Source of the DNA: Paenibacillus stellifer
GTDB taxonomy: Bacteria > Bacillota > Bacilli > Paenibacillales > Paenibacillaceae
DNA: 64,000 bases
Assembly (NCBI RefSeq): GCF_000758685.1
Contig: NZ_CP009286.1
Span: 898,501-962,500 of the forward strand
Direction of reading: 5' to 3'
A program made the position numbers and the translations under genes. A model generated the notes under the pieces. The model did no database searches and was not told the origin of the DNA. It worked only from the letters and a program-made list of their open reading frames with translations. Positions 1 to 9,128 of this stretch are shown here, one piece after another; position 1 is the first letter of the stretch; each line of letters opens with the position of its first letter.

Positions 1-1
1 T

Positions 2-1045
2 CTTGCTTTTGCAGAACAGGCCCATGAGGGGGCGGTCGTCAGACAGCAACCTTCCCTGTCCGGATATGACGGACTGCTCGAAGAGGAGAGCTTCAATGCA
101 GCATTCAGGGGGGCGGAGGCCAGCCATGTCAGCGTGACCCAACTGGAACGGTATGCGGAATGTCCGCGCCGGTTCTTTTACCAGTCGGTGCTGAGGATCA
201 AGCCGAAGGAATCTCCGGTATTCGAACGTTCGGCGTGGCTGAATCCCGCCGAACGGGGAAGCCTGCTTCATCAAGTTTTTGACCGGTATTTGCGCGAAAC
301 GGTAGCTCAGAATCCCGTTGGAGAGCCGATGCATGATTGGCAGCGTCTTTCTTTGCTCACCGAAGCCGTTATCCGGGAATTTGCAGACAAAGTGCCTCCG
401 CCAAGTCCGCATATCTTGGGCAAAGAATCCGAGGCGATCCGCAGAGATATCCGGGTGTTCTACCAAATGGAGACGGAACGGATGACCCGGCCCCGGTATT
501 TTGAGCTGGATTTGACGATAGGCGGCGAACCGATGACTGTTGATCTTGGAGAAGGGCTGACGATTCGTCTGAAAGGTTTTATTGACCGGGTTGACGAGAT
601 CCGTCCGCATGAATATAAAATCATCGATTACAAGACCGGTAATCCAAAGAAATACAGCGAGGGTGCTTATTTTGCTCGGGGTACCCAGCTGCAGCATTCC
701 CTGTATGCCGCGGCTTTGGAGCAGTGGATGAGAATAACCGGAACCGATCTGGAGGCCAAGGTGGTGGAGTCGGCTTACTGTTTTCCAACCGAACGGGGGA
801 AAGGGGAAGAGGACGTACGCCTGCAGAACCGGCGGGACGATCTTCGCAAGGTGCTGGGCGCTTTGCTGGATTCGCTCGAGAACGGTATCTTCATTACAAC
901 CAATGACCCGGTCCGTTCTCACTGCAACAGCTGTGATTACCAGAATGTTTGCGGTGGTGAAGCTGAGCTGATGCAGTCCAAATGGGAACAGGTGGCGGAC
1001 GATCCGAAACTCAAAGCGATCAGGGAGGTGTGGGCCGTTGATTAA
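2..1045 (+). CDS. AddB-like PD-(D/E)XK nuclease, C-terminal part (5' end outside window)
   Basis: The frame is open from the first bases of the window, so only the C-terminal ~347 residues of a longer protein are seen. They carry a nuclease core with the motif IIDYKTGNP, and a probable iron-sulphur cluster built from an early Cys (AECPRRF) and a late CNSCDYQNVC set (Cys-x2-Cys-x5-Cys). This four-cysteine layout is typical of AddB-type subunits that process DNA ends with an AddA helicase-nuclease. The stop overlaps the next gene by 8 bases, which implies translational coupling. An internal ATG at 134 is not the true start, because the homologous reading continues upstream of it. Identity as the main AddB or as a second AddAB-like system cannot be settled from the fragment. 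Confidence 0.8.
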   Translation, partial: LAFAEQAHEGAVVRQQPSLSGYDGLLEEESFNAAFRGAEASHVSVTQLERYAECPRRFFYQSVLRIKPKESPVFERSAWLNPAERGSLLHQVFDRYLRETVAQNPVGEPMHDWQRLSLLTEAVIREFADKVPPPSPHILGKESEAIRRDIRVFYQMETERMTRPRYFELDLTIGGEPMTVDLGEGLTIRLKGFIDRVDEIRPHEYKIIDYKTGNPKKYSEGAYFARGTQLQHSLYAAALEQWMRITGTDLEAKVVESAYCFPTERGKGEEDVRLQNRRDDLRKVLGALLDSLENGIFITTNDPVRSHCNSCDYQNVCGGEAELMQSKWEQVADDPKLKAIREVWAVD

Positions 1046-4000
1046 CGACCGGCTGGCAAGAGAACGGATAGTAAGGGATTTGGACATAAACTTTCTGGTG
1101 GAGGCGGGCGCAGGCTCGGGAAAAACTACGTCGCTCGTAGGACGAATGATCGCATATATTGAAACGGGCGCCGCAGAGATCCAGCAAATTGCGGCCATTA
1201 CTTTCACCCGGAAGGCGGCGGACGAACTGCATGGGCGCTTCCGCCTGGAGTTGGAGAAAAGGCTGCCGGCCGCCCAGCCGCCGGTGTCTGGGCGTCTTTC
1301 CAATGCTCTCAGGGATGTGGATCAATGCTTTATCGGCACGATCCACTCGTTCTGCGGCAGGCTGCTGCGGGAGCGGCCGATCGAGGCGGGAGTCGATCCT
1401 CTTTTTCGGGAAATAGAGGAAGAAGAGGCGAAAGTCTTTCGCGACCAGTGCTGGGACGAGTATTTGATGGCTTTGGCGGAGAACGGGGAAGATCGCTCGA
1501 TTGCGGATATGGAAGCTCTTGGGCTGACGGTGGAGGATCTGCGCGAAGTATATCACAAGGTGTCGCTCTATACCGATGTGAAGATTGAAACCCAGCCTTC
1601 TCCGCGTCCCGATTTTGATCTCATCCGGCTGTCGCTTCCCCGCTTGATGGAGCAGGCGGCTCTCTATATCCCTTCGGCAAGGCCTGAAGCGGGCTGGGAT
1701 TCGCTGCAGCAGATGATCAAGGATGGGAGTAGACTGGTCCGGATGCATGGACTGGAAGATGACATGCAGATGCTGAGACTGGCTCAGCTGTTTGACAAGA
1801 GTATCAAAGTCACCCAAAACCGCTGGACGGACAAAGCGGCGGCCAAGGAGAGCGCTACTACCTTTACAGATTGGCAGAAGACTGTTCTGAAGCCGTTTCT
1901 GGCCTCCTGGCGGGAATACCTGTATCCGCAGCTCATTTCCTTTGTGCTGCCGGCCGCCGAGTTCTGCGCCGACCGGCGTAGAGAAGCGGGACTGCTCGAC
2001 TTTGAGGACCTGCTGATGCGATCTACGGAGATGTTGCGCAAGTATCCCGAAGTTGGCAGATCCTTCTCCCGCCGGTACACGAAGCTGCTTGTGGACGAGT
2101 TTCAGGATACCGATCCTGTGCAGGCGGAGCTGATGTTCCAGTTATGTGGAGAGCCGGACGCTGCCGGCGACTGGCGGAAGATCCGGCCGAAACCGGGTTC
2201 GCTGTTCGTTGTCGGCGATCCGAAGCAGTCCATCTACCGGTTTAGACGGGCTGATATTTCCCTCTACAACCAGGTCAAAGCGATGCTGACCAACTGCGGG
2301 GAAGTGCTTCAGCTCACCGCCAATTTCCGGTCTGTTCATGCCATCGGGGAATTCGTGAACGATACGTTTATCCGGACGTTTCCCGGGAAAGAGACGGAGC
2401 ATCAGTCCTCTTTTGTCGCCATGGATACGGTCACGCTGAATCCAACACTTACGAATCATGAGGAGAAGGCGACCTTTGGCGTGAGGACATTGACATTGCC
2501 CAAGATGGCGGGTGGCAAAGCCGCTATCTCTAAGACGGATGCCGAGCAGGTCGCGGCATATCTTGCCTGGGCCTGTTCCGGGAACCTGCAGATTCAGGAT
2601 AAGGATGAAACGGGGGAGCTGCTTATGCGTGAAGCGGTCCCGGGTGATTTTCTCATTCTGCTTAAGAAAAGAGAGTTCATCTCCCTGTATGCGCAAAAGC
2701 TTGAATCTTACGGAATCCCAGCGATTACCTCCGGCAGTTCGGCCATGTATGGGGAAATTGCGGCCCTGGCGATGCTGGCACAATGTCTTAACGATCCGGA
2801 CGACCGGATTGCGCTACTGGCCGTGCTGAGAGGACCGTTGTTCGGCCTGAGCGACCAGTCGCTGTACGCCTTTACGCAGGAGGGACGCCGGCTCGGTTTT
2901 CGCGGACTTGGGGAGCGAGAGGAAATGCCTGCAGGGCACCTGCTTCAGGTTTACGCTACTTTAGCGAAGCTGTCTGAGTTCGATCGGAAGGTCCGGGAGC
3001 TTCCGGCTCTGGCGGCCTTGCTATCGATCATGGAGGAGATGGGGCTGATTCCTCTTGCGGCCGTCAGGGAGAATGGATTGAGCCGGTCCGGGACTTTGCT
3101 GAATGTCGTTCAGCTGCTCCAGCGAAACCCGGTTCAAGCTGGCAGTTGGGCGGATTTGACCGTGGCGCTGAACCGTATGGCGGAAAAGGAGGCGTTGGAA
3201 GGCGGCAATCTGTTCGCCGGACAGCTGGACGCGGTGCGGATTATGAATCTACATAAAGCCAAAGGGCTTGAGGCGCACGTAGTCTTTCTTGCTTGTCCGG
3301 TGGGGGAGTGCAGCCATGAGGCTTCCGAATATATCGATCGGTCCGGGGAGACGGTTAAAGGTTACTTCAGCATCAGTCGGCAGAAAGGCTACCAAACGGA
3401 GCTGCTAGCCCATCCGCCGGGATGGGCGGAGCTCAGCGGCAAGGAGCGGCTGTTCATGGAAGCCGAGAAGGAGCGGCTGCTGTACGTTGCGGCGACAAGG
3501 GCCAAGCAACTGCTCGTTATTTCCCGTTATCCGGACAAGCCGGCTGCCGATCCCTGGAGCGGTTTAGTGGACAGTCTTCCGGATGCCGCGGAGCTGCCAG
3601 CTGTTTCAGCGGTTAAGGCCGTGCCTGCGATCTATGAAGATGAGCACGATCGAACCGCGGATGAAGAAGAAAGCCAAGCGATGCGGAGCCGCTTAGCCCG
3701 GCCGACTTACCGGGTGGCTTCGGTTACGGAACTGGCCAAGCAGAAGGGAGAACACCCGCCTCGTCCGCTTGAGGGAAGAGGGATGGCTTTTGGCAGCACA
3801 GTTCACCGCTGTATCGAGCTTTTGGGCAGAGGGCAGTCCCTTGAAGAGCTCGAAGACGAGATTAAATGGATTGCGGGCGAGGAACAAATCGAAGAGCGGT
3901 TGATACCCGAAGTCAAGGCGATGCTTCGGGAAGTGGAGAGGCATGAACTGTGGAACAGAAGCCGGAGAGCCCAGCGCTGTCTGCATGAGCTGCCGATCCG

Positions 4001-4241
4001 GACCCGCTCAGAGAACTTGCTTATCAAGGGAGTCGTTGACTTTCTGTTCGAGGAGGAAGACGGCTGGGTGGTCGTCGATTTCAAGACCGATGTGTATGAG
4101 CAGCAGCAGCGGCAAGCTTTTGTGGACTTTTACCGTCCGCAGGTTGAGGCCTACCGTAATGAACTGGAGCGTGCCTTCGGGATGAAGGTCAAAGAGTCGG
4201 GGCTGTATTTTCTGCACGGAAACGAGTATGTGACGCTGTGA
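1038..4241 (+). CDS. UvrD/AddA-like helicase with C-terminal nuclease domain
   Basis: A 1067-residue superfamily-1 helicase that should unwind and degrade DNA ends together with the upstream AddB-like subunit. Visible motifs are Walker A GAGSGKTT near residue 23, LLVDEFQDTDP near 350, VVGDPKQSIYRFRRAD, LTANFRS, MNLHKAKGLE near 735 and LYVAATRAK near 815. The C-terminal nuclease shows GVVDFLFEEEDG and VVVDFKTD near 1010. The start is a TTG at 1038, seven bases after GGAGGTG. It is shorter than typical AddA (about 1230 residues), so it may be a distinct AddA-like branch. All helicase motifs and the DFKTD nuclease motif look intact. Confidence 0.88.
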   Translation: MINDRLARERIVRDLDINFLVEAGAGSGKTTSLVGRMIAYIETGAAEIQQIAAITFTRKAADELHGRFRLELEKRLPAAQPPVSGRLSNALRDVDQCFIGTIHSFCGRLLRERPIEAGVDPLFREIEEEEAKVFRDQCWDEYLMALAENGEDRSIADMEALGLTVEDLREVYHKVSLYTDVKIETQPSPRPDFDLIRLSLPRLMEQAALYIPSARPEAGWDSLQQMIKDGSRLVRMHGLEDDMQMLRLAQLFDKSIKVTQNRWTDKAAAKESATTFTDWQKTVLKPFLASWREYLYPQLISFVLPAAEFCADRRREAGLLDFEDLLMRSTEMLRKYPEVGRSFSRRYTKLLVDEFQDTDPVQAELMFQLCGEPDAAGDWRKIRPKPGSLFVVGDPKQSIYRFRRADISLYNQVKAMLTNCGEVLQLTANFRSVHAIGEFVNDTFIRTFPGKETEHQSSFVAMDTVTLNPTLTNHEEKATFGVRTLTLPKMAGGKAAISKTDAEQVAAYLAWACSGNLQIQDKDETGELLMREAVPGDFLILLKKREFISLYAQKLESYGIPAITSGSSAMYGEIAALAMLAQCLNDPDDRIALLAVLRGPLFGLSDQSLYAFTQEGRRLGFRGLGEREEMPAGHLLQVYATLAKLSEFDRKVRELPALAALLSIMEEMGLIPLAAVRENGLSRSGTLLNVVQLLQRNPVQAGSWADLTVALNRMAEKEALEGGNLFAGQLDAVRIMNLHKAKGLEAHVVFLACPVGECSHEASEYIDRSGETVKGYFSISRQKGYQTELLAHPPGWAELSGKERLFMEAEKERLLYVAATRAKQLLVISRYPDKPAADPWSGLVDSLPDAAELPAVSAVKAVPAIYEDEHDRTADEEESQAMRSRLARPTYRVASVTELAKQKGEHPPRPLEGRGMAFGSTVHRCIELLGRGQSLEELEDEIKWIAGEEQIEERLIPEVKAMLREVERHELWNRSRRAQRCLHELPIRTRSENLLIKGVVDFLFEEEDGWVVVDFKTDVYEQQQRQAFVDFYRPQVEAYRNELERAFGMKVKESGLYFLHGNEYVTL

Positions 4242-4449
4242 CGGCTAGGTAGCCAGTCCAAGCAGGCGCCCCAGCTGGCTGAAAGGAGATAAGCTTCTGA
4301 ACCGGTGGAATATACGAGGCAGGTAGATCCAAAGATTTCACATTTCTGGCTGGTTCTGACTACGGTTTCTAGGCTCTTCAGCAGGGTCAGCATAATTTGG
4401 GCCAGTGACATGAGATTGTTGCGAAATTTCTATTTGAGGAGGAATAGTA

Positions 4450-4728
4450 ATGGGGGTTCTGATATGGTCAGTTCTTGTTCTGGGTTTAATCATCAATTTA
4501 TTAGTGTTTCTGAAATATGAGAAAAAAACTTACTGGGAACGTGCATCCGGGTATCCGACATCGATTAGTTTTCTCACGCTTATTATGGGCTTCTCAGGGA
4601 TTGGTTCCTTTGACCAAGTCTACAAACTTGATAACTCTACTTATAAAATGGCCTTAGGTTATCTTTTTTCTGGAGTCATGGTGATGTATATTGTTCTTTT
4701 GATTACAAGATTAAAAAGATACTCTTAG
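4450..4728 (+). CDS. Small membrane protein, paralogue of the IS630-interrupted gene at 7824
   Basis: A 92-residue protein with an N-terminal hydrophobic helix (residues ~2-20) and two more hydrophobic stretches near 38-52 and 66-86. A good AGGAGG site sits about 8 bases before the ATG. The order of helices, and C-terminal words such as YLFSGVMVMYIVLLI, match the reconstructed protein at 7824-7991 plus 9131-9247. That other copy is preceded by an XRE-type regulator gene; this one is not. Small HTH plus membrane-protein pairs of this kind are common in Bacillales. The function is unknown. Confidence 0.75.
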   Translation: MGVLIWSVLVLGLIINLLVFLKYEKKTYWERASGYPTSISFLTLIMGFSGIGSFDQVYKLDNSTYKMALGYLFSGVMVMYIVLLITRLKRYS

Positions 4729-4842
4729 TCACCTCTATTTGTTAATACCATTTCCGAATGTTTGTTCGCTGACCGCTATATGGCATTATCTAAAGTCATA
4801 ATGTAACCAACGAACATGTTATTGAATTCGGAGGTGATAGCA

Positions 4843-5133
4843 ATGGCCTTGCGGCGTGTACAACGTGTTGTTATCAGTCATTTAAAATGTCCCCATTGCA
4901 GCAATGTGTTTCCTATAGCTAGAAAGGCAAATCGGCAGAAGGAACCTAATCATATCAAACATCTGTGGTGTATTCGCTGCCGAGATGTTACGGGGCATTT
5001 AGAAAATATCAAACCGGTTCCCAAACCCGATGCAAGTCTTCCCTATTGGATAAGGCTCAAGTATGAAAACTTGCAGATGGTAGATGATGTGCAGTACTGG
5101 ATAAATGTCTTTTCTTCAGGGGGAGTACTTTAA
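4843..5133 (+). CDS. Small zinc-ribbon protein, function unknown
   Basis: A 96-residue basic protein with two Cys pairs, CPHC near residue 16 and CIRC near residue 45, which should bind one zinc ion. The start is taken at the ATG at 4843 because GGAGGTGATAG lies just before it; an in-frame ATG at 4816 has no ribosome site. The C-terminal half is acidic to neutral with Trp and Tyr residues. No enzymatic motif is seen. I do not recognise a named family. It stands alone between two small genes of equally unclear role. Confidence 0.65.
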   Translation: MALRRVQRVVISHLKCPHCSNVFPIARKANRQKEPNHIKHLWCIRCRDVTGHLENIKPVPKPDASLPYWIRLKYENLQMVDDVQYWINVFSSGGVL

Positions 5134-5314
5134 TTGATGGCAAGATATTGGTCAAAGAGACGAGGACGGGGAACGTTCATTCTCTTGATGATCACATCTT
5201 AGTAGCTATTGATTATCCATATTAAGCGCATAGACCGAATATTAATCGACTAGGAGATTTTGTTAAGGCGTAATTAAACGATTGAACAAGGGAAGAAATG
5301 AAGGGAGCTAACCA

Positions 5315-5668
5315 ATGGAAATCACTCTAGATATGAGCAAAGGAGCATTAATAATTGCGAAAAAAGTATTTTCAGGAGAATTAACAAGAAGTGAAGGGAA
5401 AATTGAAATTAATAAGCGTACGGGTATGAATGAAGGATCGGCACAGGATTTTATTACAATTTTTTTGGCTATGATGAGTGGGAAAGTGTATAAGAGAACC
5501 TTCAATAATGTTACCAATAAATTTCTGCTTGAAAGTATCAGACAAGAGTTTGGCGACGAATCCTACAGAAAGGCTTTAAACGCTGTTCAGCAGCATATAG
5601 AATATTACTCTACTTTGGGTAAAGGAAATTTAACAGGTTTACAACAGATTATAAATCAAATGAAATAA
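5315..5668 (+). CDS. Orphan head-domain protein resembling the N-terminus of ScoMcrA-type endonucleases
   Basis: A 117-residue protein. The central block NEGSAQDFITIFLAMMSG, followed by YKRT and a QQHIEYY segment, resembles (from memory) the small helical head domain that precedes SRA and HNH domains in ScoMcrA-like type IV restriction enzymes. No SRA or HNH domain follows: the frame ends at 5668 and the next 280 bases are non-coding. It is therefore either a stand-alone domain protein or the front end of a lost enzyme. A weak GGGAG site precedes the ATG. The family match is tentative. Confidence 0.55.
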   Translation: MEITLDMSKGALIIAKKVFSGELTRSEGKIEINKRTGMNEGSAQDFITIFLAMMSGKVYKRTFNNVTNKFLLESIRQEFGDESYRKALNAVQQHIEYYSTLGKGNLTGLQQIINQMK

Positions 5669-5956
5669 CACCAGAACCCAATAATATAAAATTTTTGTAA
5701 TACGCGAGCGTTTTTCATGTGGAACATGAGGTAATGAACATAGGCATCATTGCCGTAAAACTGCCGCAAAAATATGTGATAAAGTATAGTAAAGAAAAAG
5801 AATCCTAAGACAACTGATTGCAAGAACCTTGATTCTATGCGATATTAAGCAACTATAAACAGATGCCGTGGAAATGAGATTGCTTCCCGCATACGGTGAA
5901 TATGGAGTCGGTAGCAGTGTTGTATCGGAATTGAACTTAACATGCTGAATTACAAT

Positions 5957-5976
5957 ACCTCCTTCGGGAGGTTTTT
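5957..5976 (+). terminator. Rho-independent terminator
   Basis: Six-base stem ACCTCC / GGAGGT around a TTCG tetraloop, followed by a T run. It lies about 290 bases after the 5315 gene. The 5669-5956 stretch before it holds no gene that I can support, only AT-rich sequence. Confidence 0.7.
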
Positions 5977-5986
5977 CGTATTATCA

Positions 5987-6200
5987 GGTCAGCCAGAGAT
6001 TTCTGGTTGGCCTATTTTTGTGGGCGTTCTATGATGGCGGTAGCCGGGAGAACGTGGCGGTTTTAGGGGCACAGACCCCGTCACAAAAACTGTTCTCCCA
6101 CTACCTCCAATGACCATGTTTGAGCTGGTTGGGGCATTTGACCTCGTATCACAAGCGAAGCTATGGGTTTGGAACCATCGTGGGAGTGCCGGCAAATACG
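5987..6200 (+). ncRNA. Candidate IS110 bridge-RNA region
   Basis: The non-coding leader of the IS110 transposase gene is densely structured. An 11-bp hairpin spans 5987-6012. A long stem-loop pairs GGTAG (6039-6043) plus GGGAGAAC (6046-6053) with GTTCTCCC (6092-6099) plus CTACC (6101-6105), and has an inner GGGG/CCCC hairpin at 6066-6079. A second stem-loop pairs TGGTT (6126-6130) with AACCA (6173-6177). IS110 elements encode, upstream of the transposase, a bridge RNA with two internal loops that pair with target and donor DNA; this leader fits in place and form. The exact ends and loop-guide pairing are not determined. Confidence 0.5.
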
Positions 6201-6216
6201 GATTTAGGAGGTTGTT

Positions 6217-7363
6217 ATGGGACCTGTAGTGGGAGTCGATGTAGCTAAGGGATTCAGTGTGGTACAAGCTTTTTTAAAGCGAAATGAATCTTGGGGGCAG
6301 GCAATAAGCATCTCGCATGAGGCAGGTGGATATGAGCAATTAGGCAGGCTACTGACAGAACTGCAGAAACAGACAGCACAATCGCCAGTCGTTGTTCTGG
6401 AAGCGACCGGTCACTATCATCGTGGACTCGTCGCCTATCTGGAACGCAGCGGTTGGACGTATTTTATTGTCAATCCCTTGCAGGCTAAGCGGGCCAAAGG
6501 CACCCAGTTAAGAAAGGTGAAGACGGATGCCGCAGATGCATGGCATTTAGCCGAGATGTACTACCGGGGAGATGTGAATCCACATCGGACTTGGGAGGAG
6601 GGATATACGGAGCTTCGGCATGTAACGAGGCAGCATGAGTTTGTAACCGGGATGTTTGTGCAAGCGAAGTTAAACATGAGGGCCTTGCTGGATCAAGTTT
6701 TTCCGGAATAAGAGAAGGTCTTTGGCAATCTATTCTCGGTGACGTCTCTACACGTACTTGCCAGTTGCTTAGTGGATCAAGTAGAGGATCTTCATGGTGT
6801 CATCCAAAAAAACACTGGGAAATCACATTCTAAGAAGTGGGCGGAAGCTAAAGGCAGAACACCTTAGGGAAGTGTTGTCCCGCTGGAGTGAAGAATTCAG
6901 GAGTCCTGCGCAGACCTCAGTTTTATGCAGTATGGTGGGCTTAGTTCTTGCCTTCACCGAACAATTGAGCATATTGGAGAAGCAGATGGATGAGCTGAGC
7001 ATCCCGGGGATCGGGGATAAACTGGCAGCCGCAATGGTCGCAGAGATCGGAGATGTGCGGCAGTTTAAAGAAGCTAAACAACTGGTGGCTTTTGCAGGAT
7101 TAGACCCTGGCATATTCAGCTCGGGTAAATTCACAGCAACCAGTTCCCGGATCACCAAACGAGGCTCCAAAAGGCTTCGCAGAGCGTTATATTTGGCTGT
7201 ACAGTGTGGGATTCGAGGAGGCACCAATCCTAAGATTCGGGAGTACTACGAGAAAAAAAGAAAAGAGGGCAAGCCCTACAAGGTGGTCGTGATCGCCTGC
7301 GCCAACAAGCTACTCCGTCACGTATACGCCATCCTTAGTAAACAGCAGCCCTTCCAACCATAA
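6217..7363 (+). pseudogene. IS110-family DEDD transposase, broken
   Basis: The front part (6217-6711) carries the RuvC-like DEDD domain, with VGVDVAKG, a VVLEATGHYH segment and KTDAADAWHLAE. It ends at a TAA (6709-6711) where the family normally has a coding codon; the same frame then continues with recognisable transposase sequence to a stop near 6868. The back part (6794-7363) is in another frame and contains the conserved SIPGIGDKLAAAMVAEIGD and CANKLLRHVYAIL segments. Between LEKQMDEL and SIPGIG about a dozen residues common in the family seem to be missing. One stop, one frameshift and one small deletion make it inactive, while the C-terminal domain is well preserved. Confidence 0.85.
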
Positions 7364-7376
7364 TCCATAATTATCC

Positions 7377-7404
7377 AAAACCTTCACGCCAATGAAGGTT
7401 TTTT
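7377..7404 (+). terminator. Rho-independent terminator after the IS110 element
   Basis: Ten-base stem AAAACCTTCA / TGAAGGTTTT with a six-base loop and a trailing T run. Confidence 0.75.
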
Positions 7405-7588
7405 GCCATGCTATAAAAATAGTATACCAAGAGAAACGTGAATCACCAATACAAAATCCTTGACAAGTATTAGCTGGTTTTTGTGAGGAGAGTGTGCATT
7501 GGTGTCTTATATATGAAACAAAATGTTATATACAATTTACATTATGTTTGTTTTATATTACAATAGATTCAAAGGAGGATTCCCAAGC

Positions 7589-7822
7589 ATGCATTATTTT
7601 GGAATTGTAAATAACAAGGTTTATTTACTTCGAGCAGAGAAAAGATGGACGCAAACCGATTTAGCAAAAGTACTAGGCGTAACGAGACAAACCATTGCAT
7701 CGATTGAGAATAACAAATTTATTCCATCGCTTGAGCTTGCATTTGCAATAGCACATATATTTGGTAAAAACATTAATGAAGTCTTTTATTTTGAACCTTA
7801 CGAAGAAGAGGAGGAAGAATAA
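7589..7822 (+). CDS. XRE-family small transcriptional regulator
   Basis: A 77-residue protein that is nearly all helix-turn-helix. The recognition region reads WTQTDLAKVLGVTRQTIASI, followed by ENNKFIPSLELAFAIA and an acidic tail. The ATG at 7589 follows AAAGGAGG with good spacing. Such short regulators are usually encoded just before a small membrane protein and control that pair or competence and toxin-like functions. Here the partner begins one base after the stop (7824) and is interrupted by an IS630 element. The regulator itself is intact. Confidence 0.85.
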   Translation: MHYFGIVNNKVYLLRAEKRWTQTDLAKVLGVTRQTIASIENNKFIPSLELAFAIAHIFGKNINEVFYFEPYEEEEEE

Positions 7823-7993
7823 AATGGATAATTGGATTGCGATTGTGATTGCATGTGGATTGCTTTTAAATATCATATTATCTTTTAGAGAAGGAAAAGA
7901 CGAACGTTGGAAGCATATCACTAACAGACCGCTAAATTATGCATTTTCATTATTATTTTTTGGCTACGCTTTGAGCCCATTTATCTCTATATA

Positions 7994-9128
7994 GAACGCA
8001 TTTAAGAAACTACCAAAGTCAATTCAATGGCCAAATCGGGTAAAGAATAGTAATAACTTACCTGAAGGCGGCGATGAAAATGAGAAACGAAGAAATCGAG
8101 CAGTTGAATGCAGCGATGAAACAGACATCGGATAAACGACTCTATGAAAGGTACCTGGCAGTTCGTCTTCGTCTGGAAGGACATACGTTTGAGGAGATCG
8201 GTGATCTACTCAGCCGCGCGCGTCAAACCATCGGCCTCTATTGGAAATCCTACCAGACACAAGGACTGTCTGGCCTAAAGATGGATTATTCCCCTGGACA
8301 ACCGACAAAACTCACGGAGGAGCAACGCCATCAGTTAGCGGCTATGCTGGAACAGCAGCAGCCCGCCGACGTAGGCTTTGAGGCACACTATACCTGGACT
8401 CTGCCACTTGTAGCGGAATGGATCGAGCGAGAATTTGGGGTCACGATGAGTGTGCGCGGAATCAGTGCCATGCTAAAACGCATGAACTTCAGCTTCACCA
8501 AAGCTACGTATACACTGGCTAAAGCCGACGAGGAAGCCCAAGCCTTTTTCCGGAAGTACACCTTCGCTCAACTGAAAAAGCAGGTGGAAGCCGAAGAAAT
8601 CGAACATCTGCTGTTTGAAGATGAATCGATGATCCGTTCCTATCAAGCGCTGCAATACAACTGGTTTCCGCGAGGCAAGCAGCGTAAAGTTCCCACGTAC
8701 GGCAAGCATGAAGGAGCCAAGCTGTTTGGCGCAATCAATTACGAGACTGGACAGGTGCATCACCGTGAAGAAGAAAAGGCCGATGTAGATGCGTTTATTC
8801 GCTTCCTTCAGGATCTTCTTTCGGCGTACCCGAACGGAAAAATAGCGATCATCCTGGACAACAGCCGGATTCATCATGCTACTGGGCTACAACCTTTTTT
8901 GAAGGAACATCCACGCTTGCATCTGGTCTTTCTTCCGCCGTACAGCCCCAACCTGAATCCGGTCGAGGGGCTATGGCTGTGGTTGAAATCCGATGTAGTC
9001 AATAATGTGTTTTTTGAGAAGTTCTATAAGATCAAGCTTCATGTCGGCCAATTTATGAAGCGAATCAACAAACAACCAATGGAAACGATTGACCGTTTAC
9101 TGATTAGGTTATGATCTTAATTGCGGTT
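7994..9128 (+). mobile_element. IS630-family insertion sequence
   Basis: The element is 1135 bp long. Its left end (7994-8007) and the reverse complement of its right end (9115-9128) match at 11 of 14 positions (GAACGCATTTAAGA against AACCGCAATTAAGA). TA flanks both sides (7992-7993 and 9129-9130), as expected for IS630 target duplication. The local sequence is TATATA-rich, so a 4-base TATA overlap is also compatible, and it is the 4-base version that restores the host reading frame. The single transposase gene looks intact, so the element may be active. Confidence 0.88.
8074..9114 (+). CDS. IS630-family transposase
   Basis: A 346-residue DDE transposase. The N-terminal third carries helix-turn-helix segments (EEIGDLLSRARQTIGLYW). 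The catalytic domain shows LLFEDESMIR near residue 180, IILDNSRIHH near 260 and LPPYSPNLNPVEGLW near 290, the three acidic positions of the family. Start at ATG 8074 after GAAGGCGG; a second ATG two codons later is possible. The full length and intact motifs suggest a functional enzyme that cuts at TA and moves the flanking element. Confidence 0.92.
   Translation: MKMRNEEIEQLNAAMKQTSDKRLYERYLAVRLRLEGHTFEEIGDLLSRARQTIGLYWKSYQTQGLSGLKMDYSPGQPTKLTEEQRHQLAAMLEQQQPADVGFEAHYTWTLPLVAEWIEREFGVTMSVRGISAMLKRMNFSFTKATYTLAKADEEAQAFFRKYTFAQLKKQVEAEEIEHLLFEDESMIRSYQALQYNWFPRGKQRKVPTYGKHEGAKLFGAINYETGQVHHREEEKADVDAFIRFLQDLLSAYPNGKIAIILDNSRIHHATGLQPFLKEHPRLHLVFLPPYSPNLNPVEGLWLWLKSDVVNNVFFEKFYKIKLHVGQFMKRINKQPMETIDRLLIRL

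Larger units (their letters stand above)
5980..7375 (+). mobile_element. IS110-family element (approximate ends)
   Basis: The unit comprises the structured leader and the decayed transposase gene. IS110 elements lack clear terminal inverted repeats, so the ends given here are estimates: the left just before the 5987 hairpin, the right after the transposase stop. A terminator hairpin begins at 7377. Confidence 0.5.

Noticed and set aside
4151..4411. Minus-strand frame starting MSLAQIMLTLLKSLETVV
   Set aside because: It overlaps the helicase gene end and has no ribosome site; the hydrophobic start alone is not enough.
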